The notes under the pieces are model-generated. The model was given only the letters and a program-made list of their open reading frames with translations, searched no databases and was not told the DNA's origin. The translations under genes and the position numbers were made by a program. From an uncultured Microcaldota archaeon (GTDB lineage Archaea > Micrarchaeota > Micrarchaeia > Anstonellales > Bilamarchaeaceae), in assembly GCA_903828955.1 (NCBI GenBank), contig CAIKOA010000006.1:1-64000 (forward strand): a stretch of 64,000 nucleotides of DNA, written 5' to 3'. Shown piece after piece: positions 18,297-27,726 of the stretch. Position 1 is the stretch's first letter, and each line of letters begins with the position of its first letter.

Positions 18297-21200
18297 TTAG
18301 TATCGGACCGGCCCGTGCGGAGCCTTGGAGGCGGAGCCCGCTTCCTTGCCCTTCTTTGGCGCATGCATCTTCTTGTCTCCGATTTTCGCAGCTTCCTCCA
18401 GCTTCTTCTGGTTCTGCTCACTTACGCAGGAGAAATAGTTCAGCCCCTGCTTTCCCGCGCACGGAGACGCCTTCTTCGCCTTTTTCACATTCGCTTTTGG
18501 AGCATTCGTCCCCTTCGGAGCCGGCCCTATTATGGAATCCACCTCTTTTTGGTGCTTCTCGATCTTCGCCTTTGCCCTCTGGTGGCTTGCTTCCCACTTC
18601 GGAAGCACGAAGTTGAGCGCCCTCTCAAGGGCCGCAGAGCCGCGTTTGCCTCCAGTAAGAGCCTTGCAGGCGCCCTCCCTTTCCTCCTGGTTTGCCTGGT
18701 AGTTCGAGCTGTCGTAAAGCTTCATTATTCTTTCTGCGTTCTTTCCAAGCACTTCGGAGACGGCCGCCCTGAATTCCTTCTTGCTCATTCCGGATTCAAG
18801 CGCTTCCTTCTCTATCTGCGCCATCCTCACCGTTACGGTCTCGTGGTATGCGGCAAAGAGGCACCGTTCCCCGCTTTTTGCGCTCTCGATTTTTCCCATA
18901 TGGGATTCCTTGTCAAGCGGAGGAAGGGAAACCCCCTTCGCATTCGACTCCTTAATCGTGGTCGGGAAGGTCCTCGGGTTTCCCGCCCTGTCCCCAAGCA
19001 CTATCGAAAGGCGCATCAATGCGGCATATTTTTCAATCGCATCAATCTCGCTTCTTGCAAGGTCAGACATAACTGAAAGCTCAATCATCCTGTTTGGGAA
19101 CTTCATCTTGAGCATCAGCGGGACCCATTCCACATCCTCAGGAAGGACCTTTCCGTCAAGCCCTCCTTCTACCGACGCATAGGCCGCCCTGAGCATTTCC
19201 TTGCTCACAAGCAACCCGTGGCCTTCCCGGCACCAGTCATCCAGAGCAGCTTTCAGCCCGGTTTTATCCCTGGCGTGTTTCTCAACAGCCACCGGGGGCT
19301 GAACTGGCTGGGCTTCCCTCACCGCCTTTATAACCCGGTCCACTCCGGAGTCCGGAGCAAATCCTGAATCCGCATTTGCCCCCGCATCCTTCTTGGAAAT
19401 GGGTGCAACTGCCGCCTTATTTCCCGCGTCCTTCTTTGCAGAAGCCTTCCCGGCATCAACAAGCCCTGCAGGAAGTTCCACCGAACTCTCTTCTGCAACC
19501 TTCTCAACCTGCGCCGCAACCGGCTTCTGCGCAGCCTCATCTGCGCGTGTCCCAAGCGTAATTATTCCGTTCTGGCCAAGCCATAGCCCTGTAGCAAGCA
19601 CACCTGCTCCAACCGCCATCGTTATCGCGGTCCCGATGCTTCTTGCAACCGGCCCATGCTGCTTAGGGGCAGCCCTTTGCGCAGGAACTGCATGCGCCTG
19701 CGGTCTCCTTCTCGGATCAGTCCCATATAGTGCTTCCCTGAGCTGATCCGGAGTCAGTGCTGATGGCCTCCCAATCGGAGTTGCCGGGCCGGGCTTAGGC
19801 TGGGCAGCTACCCTGCCTGCTTCAGCCTTTATTCTTGCAGCTTCTTCAGGAGGAATATCCACCGTTGCAGCAGCTTTCTCTGCAGCTTTGCGGATATCCT
19901 TTCCGGCTTCTCCTCCTGCCCCTGCCTGCGCGTCCTTTATGAGGTCCATGTACTTGCTTCTCTCGAACGGGTCGTCCGGAGCAAGCGCCATTATCGCCTC
20001 CTTCACCCTCGCCTTCGTCTTGGCAGAATCAAGCTCCGCGTTCCTGCTGGAAACAAGCACTTCCGCAAGCACCTTCGCCATCATGTCGCGCTTTAATTCG
20101 TATTCCGCAGCAGTAATCTTGTATTTTTCAAGGTCCTGCTCGAGCTGCCTTACCCTTGCCCTTTCCTGCTTTGTTGCAAATCCCACAATCATCTCATGGA
20201 CGTTATCCGCAGCAAGCACCGGCTCGTATAAATCTGTTCCCCCCCGGTCTACCGGCTCGAGCATTTCCCTTAGCTGCTCAACTCTTCCCGTTTCATTATC
20301 GTCAAGCGTTCCGCTCTTGATTGCAGCATTGCAGAGCCTCATTAGCGCAACTCTGCCATATTCTCCAGGAGAAATCCCGCGTGCGTTTTCCTTTGTGAAG
20401 TCTCCTGCAAGCGCCTTACTTAAAAGCTCATGCACGTCGCTTATCTGCGAATATTCGCGCTTCTTTTCAGCAAGCCATTGCGTGTACGCCAAGAAGCTCC
20501 TCTCAGGCCCATCCTTCCCTTTCGGAATCTCGAAAAAGTCAGCATTGAACTTTTCCAGCCTCGCAACCCTTGCCCTTTCCGCGCTTGCAACGAGGGTCTC
20601 GCCCTTCTTATTTTTTGGAACCGACGGAGGCGCCCCCGCCCCCTCTCCATCTGCAACGAGGGTCTCGCCCCTCTTCTCCGTTGCAACCGATGGAAGCTTT
20701 CTCGCCTTCTCTATCGCATCAGGAAGCAGCTTTGCGAAGTTGTTCAGTTCATTAAGTTCCGCAGGAATCCCTGAGCTTTCCATGTATACCTTCTCAACAG
20801 CATAGAAAATATCCCCATAAATGCTGAAGTCCTCCTCGGGCTTCTCGTTTTTAGTGGCGCCAAGCTTCCCTTCTCCGCGCACTGCCCCTCCAGACGCAGC
20901 TGCCTCAGGAGATATGTGTGTTTCCGCAAAAGCACGTTCTCCCCAGACTTTCTGCTTTCCATCCACTGCGCTAACCGCTTCGGGCGCCACAACCTTGGTT
21001 TTGCCCAAATCCTCACCTGCTGCAGGTTCCGCAGCCGCTCTTGCAGCCGCCGCCTGCACTGCCCTCAATTCATCACTCATCTGTCCAGGGCTAACGCTTC
21101 CGGTCCCTTCAAGAACCCCCGCAAGTTCCCTCACAGCCCTCAGCTGCCCGGTAGGAATCCTCTGTGAAACAGGATCAGTTATGGGCTTTGCACCGCTCAA

Positions 21201-22997
21201 TTCTTCGATATGGCGTATGTTCAAAGCCCCGCTTCCCTCTTGCTTGATTTGTGCTGTTTCCGGATCCCTGTTGAACTGGCCAAAAAGGCTGGTGTCGCTA
21301 AGCCCGGGTTTCGAACCAGTGCCTTCGCCTTGGTTTCCTGCAACTCCCAATCCAACCGGGCGCTCATCGCTCCCAATTGCTCCGGAAGCAATTATTTGGG
21401 TTCCATCCCGTTTTACAGCGGGGGTTTCCCCTCTAGCAACATCATCCAACCCAGCTTCAGGGTCTGCAGCCCGAAGCCCAAGTGCGGTTCTTTCCCTGGT
21501 TCTTGCACCCTTCCTGCCGGTCCCCATTACGTGGGCCGCCCCCCTTTCCTCACTTCTATAGAACCTAGCCACATCAACTCTTCCATCCGGCCTTGAGAAT
21601 GGAGCAAATGCGCCCCTATCCCCCTGCTCGAAGAACACATCTTCTGGCCGGGCGCTCTCGCCTTCGCCTTCTGCACCCCCCTCCTCAGATGAGGAAGGAC
21701 CCGGCGTGCGCGGAAGCGCGCTCGGCCTTTTCGGCTGGATTGGCTCCTTTGCGGGCTGCGCAGTTGCCTCAGCCTCTCTGTTTGCTGCAAGAAGATCGAG
21801 ATGGGTCGCCTGTATCATAAGATCCATCTTCGCGCCAGTCAGTGCCCTGAGCCCTTCTTCATCACTAAGCCCCGCCTGCCTAAGTTTAACGAGGTATTCC
21901 AAATACCATTTTCCCATCTCTGTTCTCTTTGACCTGTCTTTGGTGGACATGGTGTCTGCCTGCTCACTTCTTTCCTTCGCCATCGTCCTGAGCTCATCCG
22001 GAGAGAGTTCGTCCAGCCTTGCAATCTTTTCCCTTTCCTCATCCCCAAGCGGAGTGAGCAAAAGCCCTCCGGCTGCGATTTTTTCAAGCTCAGTATCCGG
22101 CGCGCGAGCAACAGGCTCAGGCTTTGCCGTGGGCCTTCCATCAATAGAATCATTCTCTGCCCCCCCTTCCCTCGGAAGCGGAGGCGGCTCTGCATCAGTA
22201 TCTGCCTTTTCCCCGCCAAGATGCTCTGCCATCCATTCAGGCTCTTCAAGCGCAGTATCATCAAGTTGCGCCCTTGCAACCACATCACTTTCTTCAACCA
22301 CTACTTCTTCATCTTGTTCTGGAGCGTGCGCTTCCCCTTCAACACCATCCACTTCTGCAGGAGCACCGAACTCTTTGTCTATTTCGCTTCCAATATCCCT
22401 GTCCTGTTCAGCCGCACCCAAAAGCGCTGCTGAAAGTGAGTCAGAATCCATCTCTACCGTTGGCCTTTCCCCATGCGCCCTCATTGCACTTGCAACAACT
22501 TCCGCATCCATCACAACGGAGAGTTCATTCACTTCTTCTTCACGAATCAGTTCAACCACGTCAGGATCTTCAGAAAGCCCTTCCTTTGTAAGCGCTTCAA
22601 CATACCGGACAAGCCTTGCCCCGTGCATTGCCATGTCACTCTTCTTTCCCGCATCCCTTGCTTCGAAATATTTTTCCCTCGCAGCCCTTGCCGCATCGAT
22701 AATTCTCTGCTGGTAAACGGTCCTTGCGGCCCCTTCCCCATCCATGAACACTTCGCTGTCCCCTTCCCTGCGCGCAAGTATCTCCGAAACTTCGCTTGTC
22801 CCCTGGCTTCCGCTAAGGATGAAAGTACTGGATATCGCCTCTCCCCTCCCGCTTTCGCTATCCTCTTTTCCATCTCCGCCGAAATCTTCCATCATCAAGC
22901 TTCCGAAAGAGACTGGTTTCTCGCCGCCGCTAGCCGCCTCATCGTTAAGAGTTCCGCCTGCTGCATCGGCACCTGTTTTCTTGCGCTGATCCTCCAT
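18297..22997 (-). CDS. Giant single-pass membrane protein of unknown function
   Basis: 1566 residues from the ATG at 22997 (a GTG three codons earlier is possible). Residues 1 to ~1110 have no signal peptide and are acidic, low-complexity stretches alternating with short helical domains (e.g. QQRIIDAARAAREKYFEARD; RVRQLEQDLEKYKITAAEYE). A Pro/Gln-rich stretch precedes one membrane helix at ~1117-1140 (IGTAITMAVGAGVLATGLWL). After it come a Lys/Asp/Ala linker and a ~330-residue C-terminal helical domain with five cysteines (DDWC, ERCLF, GACKAL, SPCAG, FSCVS), then a basic end. No catalytic motif found. It stands alone; a TATA-like box lies at 23035-23047. Confidence 0.85.
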   Translation of the reverse strand: MEDQRKKTGADAAGGTLNDEAASGGEKPVSFGSLMMEDFGGDGKEDSESGRGEAISSTFILSGSQGTSEVSEILARREGDSEVFMDGEGAARTVYQQRIIDAARAAREKYFEARDAGKKSDMAMHGARLVRYVEALTKEGLSEDPDVVELIREEEVNELSVVMDAEVVASAMRAHGERPTVEMDSDSLSAALLGAAEQDRDIGSEIDKEFGAPAEVDGVEGEAHAPEQDEEVVVEESDVVARAQLDDTALEEPEWMAEHLGGEKADTDAEPPPLPREGGAENDSIDGRPTAKPEPVARAPDTELEKIAAGGLLLTPLGDEEREKIARLDELSPDELRTMAKERSEQADTMSTKDRSKRTEMGKWYLEYLVKLRQAGLSDEEGLRALTGAKMDLMIQATHLDLLAANREAEATAQPAKEPIQPKRPSALPRTPGPSSSEEGGAEGEGESARPEDVFFEQGDRGAFAPFSRPDGRVDVARFYRSEERGAAHVMGTGRKGARTRERTALGLRAADPEAGLDDVARGETPAVKRDGTQIIASGAIGSDERPVGLGVAGNQGEGTGSKPGLSDTSLFGQFNRDPETAQIKQEGSGALNIRHIEELSGAKPITDPVSQRIPTGQLRAVRELAGVLEGTGSVSPGQMSDELRAVQAAAARAAAEPAAGEDLGKTKVVAPEAVSAVDGKQKVWGERAFAETHISPEAAASGGAVRGEGKLGATKNEKPEEDFSIYGDIFYAVEKVYMESSGIPAELNELNNFAKLLPDAIEKARKLPSVATEKRGETLVADGEGAGAPPSVPKNKKGETLVASAERARVARLEKFNADFFEIPKGKDGPERSFLAYTQWLAEKKREYSQISDVHELLSKALAGDFTKENARGISPGEYGRVALMRLCNAAIKSGTLDDNETGRVEQLREMLEPVDRGGTDLYEPVLAADNVHEMIVGFATKQERARVRQLEQDLEKYKITAAEYELKRDMMAKVLAEVLVSSRNAELDSAKTKARVKEAIMALAPDDPFERSKYMDLIKDAQAGAGGEAGKDIRKAAEKAAATVDIPPEEAARIKAEAGRVAAQPKPGPATPIGRPSALTPDQLREALYGTDPRRRPQAHAVPAQRAAPKQHGPVARSIGTAITMAVGAGVLATGLWLGQNGIITLGTRADEAAQKPVAAQVEKVAEESSVELPAGLVDAGKASAKKDAGNKAAVAPISKKDAGANADSGFAPDSGVDRVIKAVREAQPVQPPVAVEKHARDKTGLKAALDDWCREGHGLLVSKEMLRAAYASVEGGLDGKVLPEDVEWVPLMLKMKFPNRMIELSVMSDLARSEIDAIEKYAALMRLSIVLGDRAGNPRTFPTTIKESNAKGVSLPPLDKESHMGKIESAKSGERCLFAAYHETVTVRMAQIEKEALESGMSKKEFRAAVSEVLGKNAERIMKLYDSSNYQANQEEREGACKALTGGKRGSAALERALNFVLPKWEASHQRAKAKIEKHQKEVDSIIGPAPKGTNAPKANVKKAKKASPCAGKQGLNYFSCVSEQNQKKLEEAAKIGDKKMHAPKKGKEAGSASKAPHGPVRY
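20586..20674 (-). repeat. Two-copy 22-residue repeat inside giant protein
   Basis: The DNA gcaacgagggtctcgccc occurs twice, 66 bp apart, encoding two copies of PSV-x4-K-(R/K)-GETLVA-x2-E. A tandem in-frame duplication in the disordered cytoplasmic part. Confidence 0.75.
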
Positions 22998-23034
22998 AAA
23001 TATCACTATTTTACTAGTATATTATAGGTAGGAA

Positions 23035-23047
23035 ACATTTATAAACG
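23035..23047 (-). promoter_or_regulatory. TATA box of giant membrane protein
   Basis: cgtttataaatg on the minus strand, about 38-50 nt upstream of the ATG at 22997. A second AT-rich element (ctataatatactag) lies closer, at 23010-23025. Confidence 0.45.
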
Positions 23048-23167
23048 CTTTCTCACACACTTTTAGCCCTCCCACCGCCATAAACCCCCCTCTTTTTCAA
23101 TTTCCACACCTATTCATTCTCTACATCTATAATAGAGATATAAGGCTTTGCCCGCATTTTATTCCCC

Positions 23168-23422
23168 ATGGAAAAGCGGGAAAAAGAGCGCTCCGAAAAG
23201 AGCCTCCTCAAGCTTGAGCAGCGCCTGCAGGATGCGGAAAAACTAGGCTTCAAACTGAAATATTCCAAAATATTCTCCCTTGCCTCCCAATATGCAAAGG
23301 ATTCCCGCCACTATTTTGAAAAGGGCGATTTCTTCACCTCCTTTGGCTGCTCGGATTATGCCTACGGGCTCATAGACGCCCTCCTCATATTTGAAGGAAA
23401 GAAAGGTGAATTCCCGGAATGA
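23168..23422 (+). CDS. DUF357 family protein
   Basis: 84 residues, all helical. The signature is ASQYAKDSRHYFEKGDFFTSFGCSDYAYGLIDALLIF, the conserved core of DUF357 (a small HEPN-like helical family found in archaea). Function unknown. Overlaps rsmA by 4 bp (ATGA), so it may be translationally coupled to rRNA methylation. TATA-like sequence at 23125-23145. Confidence 0.82.
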   Translation: MEKREKERSEKSLLKLEQRLQDAEKLGFKLKYSKIFSLASQYAKDSRHYFEKGDFFTSFGCSDYAYGLIDALLIFEGKKGEFPE

Positions 23423-24156
23423 TTCTCAAAAAGCGCCTTGGCCAGCATTTCCTAAACAGCCCCCACCTCTTGGAATACGAGGCAGCCCTCGCAAACCCAA
23501 AAGGGAGAAAAACCTTGGAAATCGGCCCCGGGGACGGAAGGCTCACAAAATTCCTCCTTGCGCAAAAACCCTCCTCGCTCACCGTGGTTGAAAAGGATTC
23601 CCGCTTCGCAGAGCACATCCGGCAAACCCTCCCGGAAGTTAAGGTAATTGAGGGAGATTTCCTTGAGCAGGAAAACCTAAACGCAGAAGTAATAGTTGGA
23701 AATATCCCTTACTACATCTCATCTCCCATCCTCTTCAAGATTGCTGAAATGGATTTCCGCCACGCAGTCCTCATGGTCCAATTGGAATTCGCAAAAAGAA
23801 TGGTCGCAAGGCCCAAAACAAGCGAATACGGCCGCCTTTCCGTAACAACGCAACTCTATTTCGACATAAAGCTCCTAAAAAAAGTAAGCAAGGGCGCCTT
23901 CACCCCTCCTCCCGAAGTGGATTCCGCAATCATCCTTCTCCGCAAAAAGCAGTTCAAAATGGAAAAAGGCCTGGATAAATTCATCCAGATAATTTTCCAG
24001 CACAAAAACCAGAATATAAAAAAAGCGCTCAAGCACGGAGGAATAGAAATTCCCGCAGAGCTCGAGCTCCCGCAAAGGCGCGCAAGGGAACTAAGCAAGG
24101 AAGAAATACTCACTTTATACGAAAACAAAAAGCTCAGGGCTTTGCTTCAACCGTAA
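23419..24156 (+). CDS. rsmA: 16S rRNA dimethyladenosine transferase RsmA/KsgA/Dim1
   Basis: 245 residues. N-terminal KKRLGQHFL, SAM motif I LEIGPGDGRLT, catalytic NIPYYISSP (NLPY motif), EFAKRMVARP and the PPPEVDSAIILL motif. Dimethylates two adjacent adenines in helix 45 of 16S rRNA during small-subunit maturation. Second gene of a two-gene operon with DUF357. The 3' end overlaps the convergent gene by 23 bp. Confidence 0.95.
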   Translation: MILKKRLGQHFLNSPHLLEYEAALANPKGRKTLEIGPGDGRLTKFLLAQKPSSLTVVEKDSRFAEHIRQTLPEVKVIEGDFLEQENLNAEVIVGNIPYYISSPILFKIAEMDFRHAVLMVQLEFAKRMVARPKTSEYGRLSVTTQLYFDIKLLKKVSKGAFTPPPEVDSAIILLRKKQFKMEKGLDKFIQIIFQHKNQNIKKALKHGGIEIPAELELPQRRARELSKEEILTLYENKKLRALLQP

Positions 24157-24466
24157 TGTTTGCCCCGCCTTCAGTAGTAAGCCGGGCAGGCGTATTGGAA
24201 GCTGCGTACTCAAAAGTAATCCTCTGGTTGGACGGCACATTCTCCCTCACAAATACAAGGTTTTCCCCTCCCGCCTTATCCTGCACCATTATCCTTTTCA
24301 GATTCACAAACGGCTCAACAATAACTACGCTTTTTCCATCCTTTATCTTCTTCTCGAATTTAACCGAGCTTGCGCCCTTCCCGAAGAAAAGGTAGAATGC
24401 AAAAATCGCAACCACTAATGCAAAAAGAAGGAACGCGCCTATAAGCAAAATCCCGACTATGTCCAT
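24134..24466 (-). CDS. Small N-terminally anchored membrane protein
   Basis: 110 residues: one membrane helix at 3-28 (IVGILLIGAFLLFALVVAIFAFYLFF), then a beta-rich soluble domain (KSVVIVEPFVNLKRIMVQD...). No family recognised. Abuts the PIN gene (1 bp apart) and is the last gene of the S19e-FtsY operon direction. Confidence 0.75.
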   Translation of the reverse strand: MDIVGILLIGAFLLFALVVAIFAFYLFFGKGASSVKFEKKIKDGKSVVIVEPFVNLKRIMVQDKAGGENLVFVRENVPSNQRITFEYAASNTPARLTTEGGANITVEAKP

Positions 24467-24850
24467 TCATACCACCCCAATCCCGCTTCGGGAGCGGAGC
24501 GATATCACTTTCACGCGCCTGTTTTTTAACCTATTCCTGAGCGCCCGGTCGTTTGTGGCAACCAATGCCTCTTCCCTCACCGCATACTCAAATATCCAGT
24601 TGTCCACATTTCCTTCGCCCGGAACAACCGTGCACTTATTCTTTCCAATAAGCTTTTTCGCAAACCTCGCAGCCGCGCCTTCCTTCCCTTTCCCCTTTCC
24701 GAGCCTCTCCAGTTCCCCAATTACCCCGCTAGGAATGATGAACTCGTGCGGAACCTCCAGCACTCTTTCTATCTCCACAAAAACATCAATCCCGAACTGA
24801 TAGGGCACAAGCAGAAAATTCGTATCCAATACCACTTTCTTTGCGCTCAT
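24467..24850 (-). CDS. PIN-domain protein (Fcf1/Utp24-like)
   Basis: 127 residues. PIN motifs: VLDTNFLL (first Asp), an internal Glu in SGVIGELERLG, and ATNDRALRNRL (T-N-D). The Fcf1-type short PIN with a C-terminal ISLRSRSG is commonly adjacent to translation and SRP genes in archaea and is likely an RNA-processing nuclease, not a toxin, since no antitoxin gene is nearby. Overlaps ftsY by 4 bp. Confidence 0.83.
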   Translation of the reverse strand: MSAKKVVLDTNFLLVPYQFGIDVFVEIERVLEVPHEFIIPSGVIGELERLGKGKGKEGAAARFAKKLIGKNKCTVVPGEGNVDNWIFEYAVREEALVATNDRALRNRLKNRRVKVISLRSRSGIGVV

Positions 24851-26457
24851 GAGAGTATTTCCCCCACAATTTTTTCCGCATCAAACCTTTCAATGTCCCC
24901 ATAGCCCTGCCCGGTCCCCACATACAATATGGGAAGCCCGGTAACCCTTGTCACGGAAACAACAGTTCCGCCCTTTGCGTCGCAATCCAGTTTGGTGAGC
25001 ACAACCCCATCCAACTTAATCTCATTGTGGAATGCGGAGATCTGCTCCACCATCGCGTTTCCCGCAATGCTTTCTCCCACGTAAATTTTCAATTCCGGAG
25101 CGATTACCCTGTCCATTTTCTTCAATTGGTTGAGCAGGTTCACATTCGTTTCCTGCCTTCCCGCAGTATCTATCAAAACAATATCCATCCCATGCGTTTT
25201 TGCATGGTTCACCGCATCAAACGCAATGGATGCCGGGTCCGCCCCATAAGCCCCGTGCACAACGTTTATCCCCAATTTCTTCCCGTGGTGCACCATCTGC
25301 TCAACCGCGGCAGCCCTGAAAGTGTCCGCAGCTGCGATGCAAACCCTGAACCCATTTTGCTGCAATAGGTACGCAATCTTCGCAATGCTCGTGGTTTTCC
25401 CTGACCCGTTCGGGCCCATCACCATTATCTTCACCGGCTTCTGCATTCCGCGCAGCTTCTCAACCAAATCAAATCCCGGGCTCTCATTGAACATATTGAT
25501 TAGTATCTCCTGGAGGTTGTCGCGCACAAAGACCGCGGTCTGCCCGCGCTTCACCTTTGCGCCAACAATCCTCTTCTGCAGTTCCACCTTTATCTCTTCG
25601 GCAACCGAGAGCGCCACATCGCTTTCCAGCATTCCCAGCTCCAATTCATCCAGGAGCTCGGCAATCTCCTCTTCCTTGATCTGGCTTTCCCCGGTAATCG
25701 TTTCCGCAACCGCAGCAAAAATGCTCTTCTTAACTTTCTTGTCCAGCTCTTTCTTCCGCTCCGCCTCCCTCTCTTCCAAATCCTCTTCCCTTCGCGCCTC
25801 CTTTTTCTCAACAAGTGGAATAATCGGTTTTGGTGGAGCAGGCTTCGGAGCCGCCTGCACCGGTTTTTCCTGAACTCTAATTTCAGGTTTTACTTCTACT
25901 TCAGGGGCAGGTTTGCTAATCTGAGGGGGGATTGGCTTGCTAATTTGCGCAGGAGCAACCGGCTTTTTTTCAGGCTCAGCCGCCTTAGGCGCCGCCCATA
26001 CCTCCTTCTCCTTTCTCAGGGGGGTCGGCTCTTCCTTCACTTCCACTGCTTTTTTCGGAGCCTCAATTTTAAGCGGGATTTCCTTTTTCAGTGGAGGCGC
26101 AGCCTTCTCCACAGGCCTTTCCTCCCCCCTAACATGCTTGATTTCAATTTGAACCGGCTTCTCTTTTTTCTCTTCCGGCTTTTTTTCTTCTAAAATTTCA
26201 ACTTTCTCCGTTTCTTTTTTCTGCGGGGCCCCAGCCTTTTCTTCAAACGTTTCAATTTCCGGCTCTTCCCCCGCAACAATCTCTTCATTTTCAGGAGAAA
26301 CCGAAATCTCCGGCTCCTCTTCCTCAAACTGAGCCTCAACCTCTTTCTCAACAACCAGTTCCTCTTCCGGGGCGGCCTCTTTCTTCTCGCTCTCCGGGCC
26401 TTTCCCGCTGAGCTTATCGACAAAACCGCTTATTTTTTTCCGAAGGAGGTCAAACAC
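24847..26457 (-). CDS. ftsY: Signal recognition particle receptor FtsY
   Basis: 536 residues. MFDLLRKKISGFVDKLSG start, then ~200 residues of E/K/P/A-rich low complexity (acidic A domain), then the NG domain: GPNGSGKTTSIAK (G1), AADTFRAAAVEQM (G2), DTAGRQETN (G3), TKLDCDAKGG (G4) and GTGQGYGDIERFD. Receives ribosome-nascent chain-SRP complexes at the membrane. The A domain is longer than in most archaeal FtsY proteins. Conserved archaeal order after prefoldin alpha. Confidence 0.96.
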   Translation of the reverse strand: MFDLLRKKISGFVDKLSGKGPESEKKEAAPEEELVVEKEVEAQFEEEEPEISVSPENEEIVAGEEPEIETFEEKAGAPQKKETEKVEILEEKKPEEKKEKPVQIEIKHVRGEERPVEKAAPPLKKEIPLKIEAPKKAVEVKEEPTPLRKEKEVWAAPKAAEPEKKPVAPAQISKPIPPQISKPAPEVEVKPEIRVQEKPVQAAPKPAPPKPIIPLVEKKEARREEDLEEREAERKKELDKKVKKSIFAAVAETITGESQIKEEEIAELLDELELGMLESDVALSVAEEIKVELQKRIVGAKVKRGQTAVFVRDNLQEILINMFNESPGFDLVEKLRGMQKPVKIMVMGPNGSGKTTSIAKIAYLLQQNGFRVCIAAADTFRAAAVEQMVHHGKKLGINVVHGAYGADPASIAFDAVNHAKTHGMDIVLIDTAGRQETNVNLLNQLKKMDRVIAPELKIYVGESIAGNAMVEQISAFHNEIKLDGVVLTKLDCDAKGGTVVSVTRVTGLPILYVGTGQGYGDIERFDAEKIVGEILS

Positions 26458-26463
26458 AGAACC

Positions 26464-26844
26464 TCAACCCTTCAACTTCCTATATTCTTCCTCAAGATGG
26501 GCCATCTCGTGGTCTATTTTCCCTAGCTCTTCCCTGAGCCTGGTAATCGCCTTCTCGGTGAGCACGACTCTTTTCGCAATTTCCTCCCCTGCTTCTTTGA
26601 GGGGGTATTCCGCATGGTAGCCCGCGCCTATCGGAACAAACACCTTGTCCCCTTCCATTTTTGCCTTCACGAACGCCCCGCCTCCAATAGGCACAAGCGA
26701 ACTCTCGCCCTTCATACCCGTTATCGTCATCACTGAATTATTCAATTCAATGAGGGAATACATGAGCTTCTCGAGCTCTCTCTCCACAAGCTGCCTCTGC
26801 TGGTTGTAGAGCCTTGCGTTTGCAAGAATTTCCTCCTGCTTCAT
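26464..26844 (-). CDS. pfdA: Prefoldin alpha subunit
   Basis: 126 residues with coiled-coil N and C helices around a beta-hairpin core (SSLVPIGGGAFVKAKMEGDKVFVPIGAGYHAEYPLKEA). Forms the alpha2-beta4 jellyfish chaperone that passes unfolded proteins to the thermosome. Located between L18Ae (2-bp gap) and FtsY (6-bp gap), the usual archaeal context. Confidence 0.94.
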   Translation of the reverse strand: MKQEEILANARLYNQQRQLVERELEKLMYSLIELNNSVMTITGMKGESSLVPIGGGAFVKAKMEGDKVFVPIGAGYHAEYPLKEAGEEIAKRVVLTEKAITRLREELGKIDHEMAHLEEEYRKLKG

Positions 26845-26846
26845 GT

Positions 26847-27023
26847 TCAGGCCACCTTGGAGATTTCAGCTATCTTCACGTTTCTCCTTTTGGTTCCGTT
26901 CTGCGCGCCGAGGAGCTTGTAGAGCATCTCGACCGCGTGCCCTTCGCTTTCCGCTTCCACTTCCTTGGCAAATTTCCTTTTTTGCGCGCCAAGCTTGATT
27001 TCCCCGCTCATCTTAAATTTCAT
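26847..27023 (-). CDS. rpl18a: Ribosomal protein L18Ae (LX)
   Basis: 58 residues from the ATG at 27023: MKFKMSGEIKLGAQKRKFAKE ... HAVEMLYKLLGAQNGTKRRNVKI. This is the compact archaeal LX form. A longer reading frame upstream would overlap aIF6 and has no homology, so it was rejected. Lies 22 bp after aIF6. Confidence 0.9.
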   Translation of the reverse strand: MKFKMSGEIKLGAQKRKFAKEVEAESEGHAVEMLYKLLGAQNGTKRRNVKIAEISKVA

Positions 27024-27045
27024 AGTTCTCACCAATATTTTAACA

Positions 27046-27726
27046 TCAATCCAGGAACCCGAGCGCCTCCTCAACCCTTCCGAGTTCAAACGCGCTCGTC
27101 TTGTCCCCTGCAAAATACCCATTGTCCGTTGCAAGCATCCCTACGCGCACAAACCCGTTTCCAAGGTTTACCGAGCCGGGCATTCCCTTCACTTTGAGGG
27201 CTCCCCCTATTTCCCGAAGTTCCTTCTCGCTTGCCGCATAGTGCACAAGGAATCCCTTGTTGTTTGCAATGCAAAGGGAGCCCACCGTAGTAAAGCCCGC
27301 AATCCCCATTGGAACCAATTCAATCCCGAGGCACTCTTCCATCGCCTTCTTCTCCGCCTCATGCACGCGCGGGCTGATTATCCCGCCCATGTCGTTCAAC
27401 GCAATATTATTCCCGTGCGCATTGAGTTTTTCTTTTGAAGCATAAACCGAAATCCCGGTTTCCTTCTCAAGCCTCCTTTGTTCATCAGCGGATACAAACT
27501 TGGGGACGACCATTCCGTTCGCATTCATCGCAATGTACAATCCGTTCAAGTTCGTCCCCTCGATGTTTGCAATCACCGGGTTGGTGCCCAGGCTTTTGCA
27601 TACATTCTCAACCAGTTTCTCAGGAGTATCGTTAGGGAAGAGGGTGGACTTTCCGTTTGTGCGGAAGAAAAGCCCGATGAAGGGATTCCCGAAGTATGCC
27701 GCCCTCTTAAGATGCTCCATCTTCAA
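27046..27726 (-). CDS. eif6: Translation initiation factor aIF6
   Basis: 226 residues, pentein repeat fold: AAYFGNPFIGLFFRTNGK, GLYIAMNANGMVVPKF, ALNDMGGIISPRVH, SLCIANNKGFLVH. Binds the 50S subunit and prevents premature joining with 30S. Overlaps L31e by 4 bp. The start may be the second Met, two codons in. Confidence 0.95.
   Translation of the reverse strand: MKMEHLKRAAYFGNPFIGLFFRTNGKSTLFPNDTPEKLVENVCKSLGTNPVIANIEGTNLNGLYIAMNANGMVVPKFVSADEQRRLEKETGISVYASKEKLNAHGNNIALNDMGGIISPRVHEAEKKAMEECLGIELVPMGIAGFTTVGSLCIANNKGFLVHYAASEKELREIGGALKVKGMPGSVNLGNGFVRVGMLATDNGYFAGDKTSAFELGRVEEALGFLD

Noticed and set aside
19888-22716. Long plus-strand ORFs opposite the giant protein
   Set aside because: Ser/Pro-rich shadows of an alanine/glutamate-rich gene in a codon-biased genome; no domains or start signals.
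26847-27134. 95-residue version of L18Ae
   Set aside because: The extra N-terminus overlaps aIF6 coding sequence and is not L18Ae-like; the 58-residue form matches the family.
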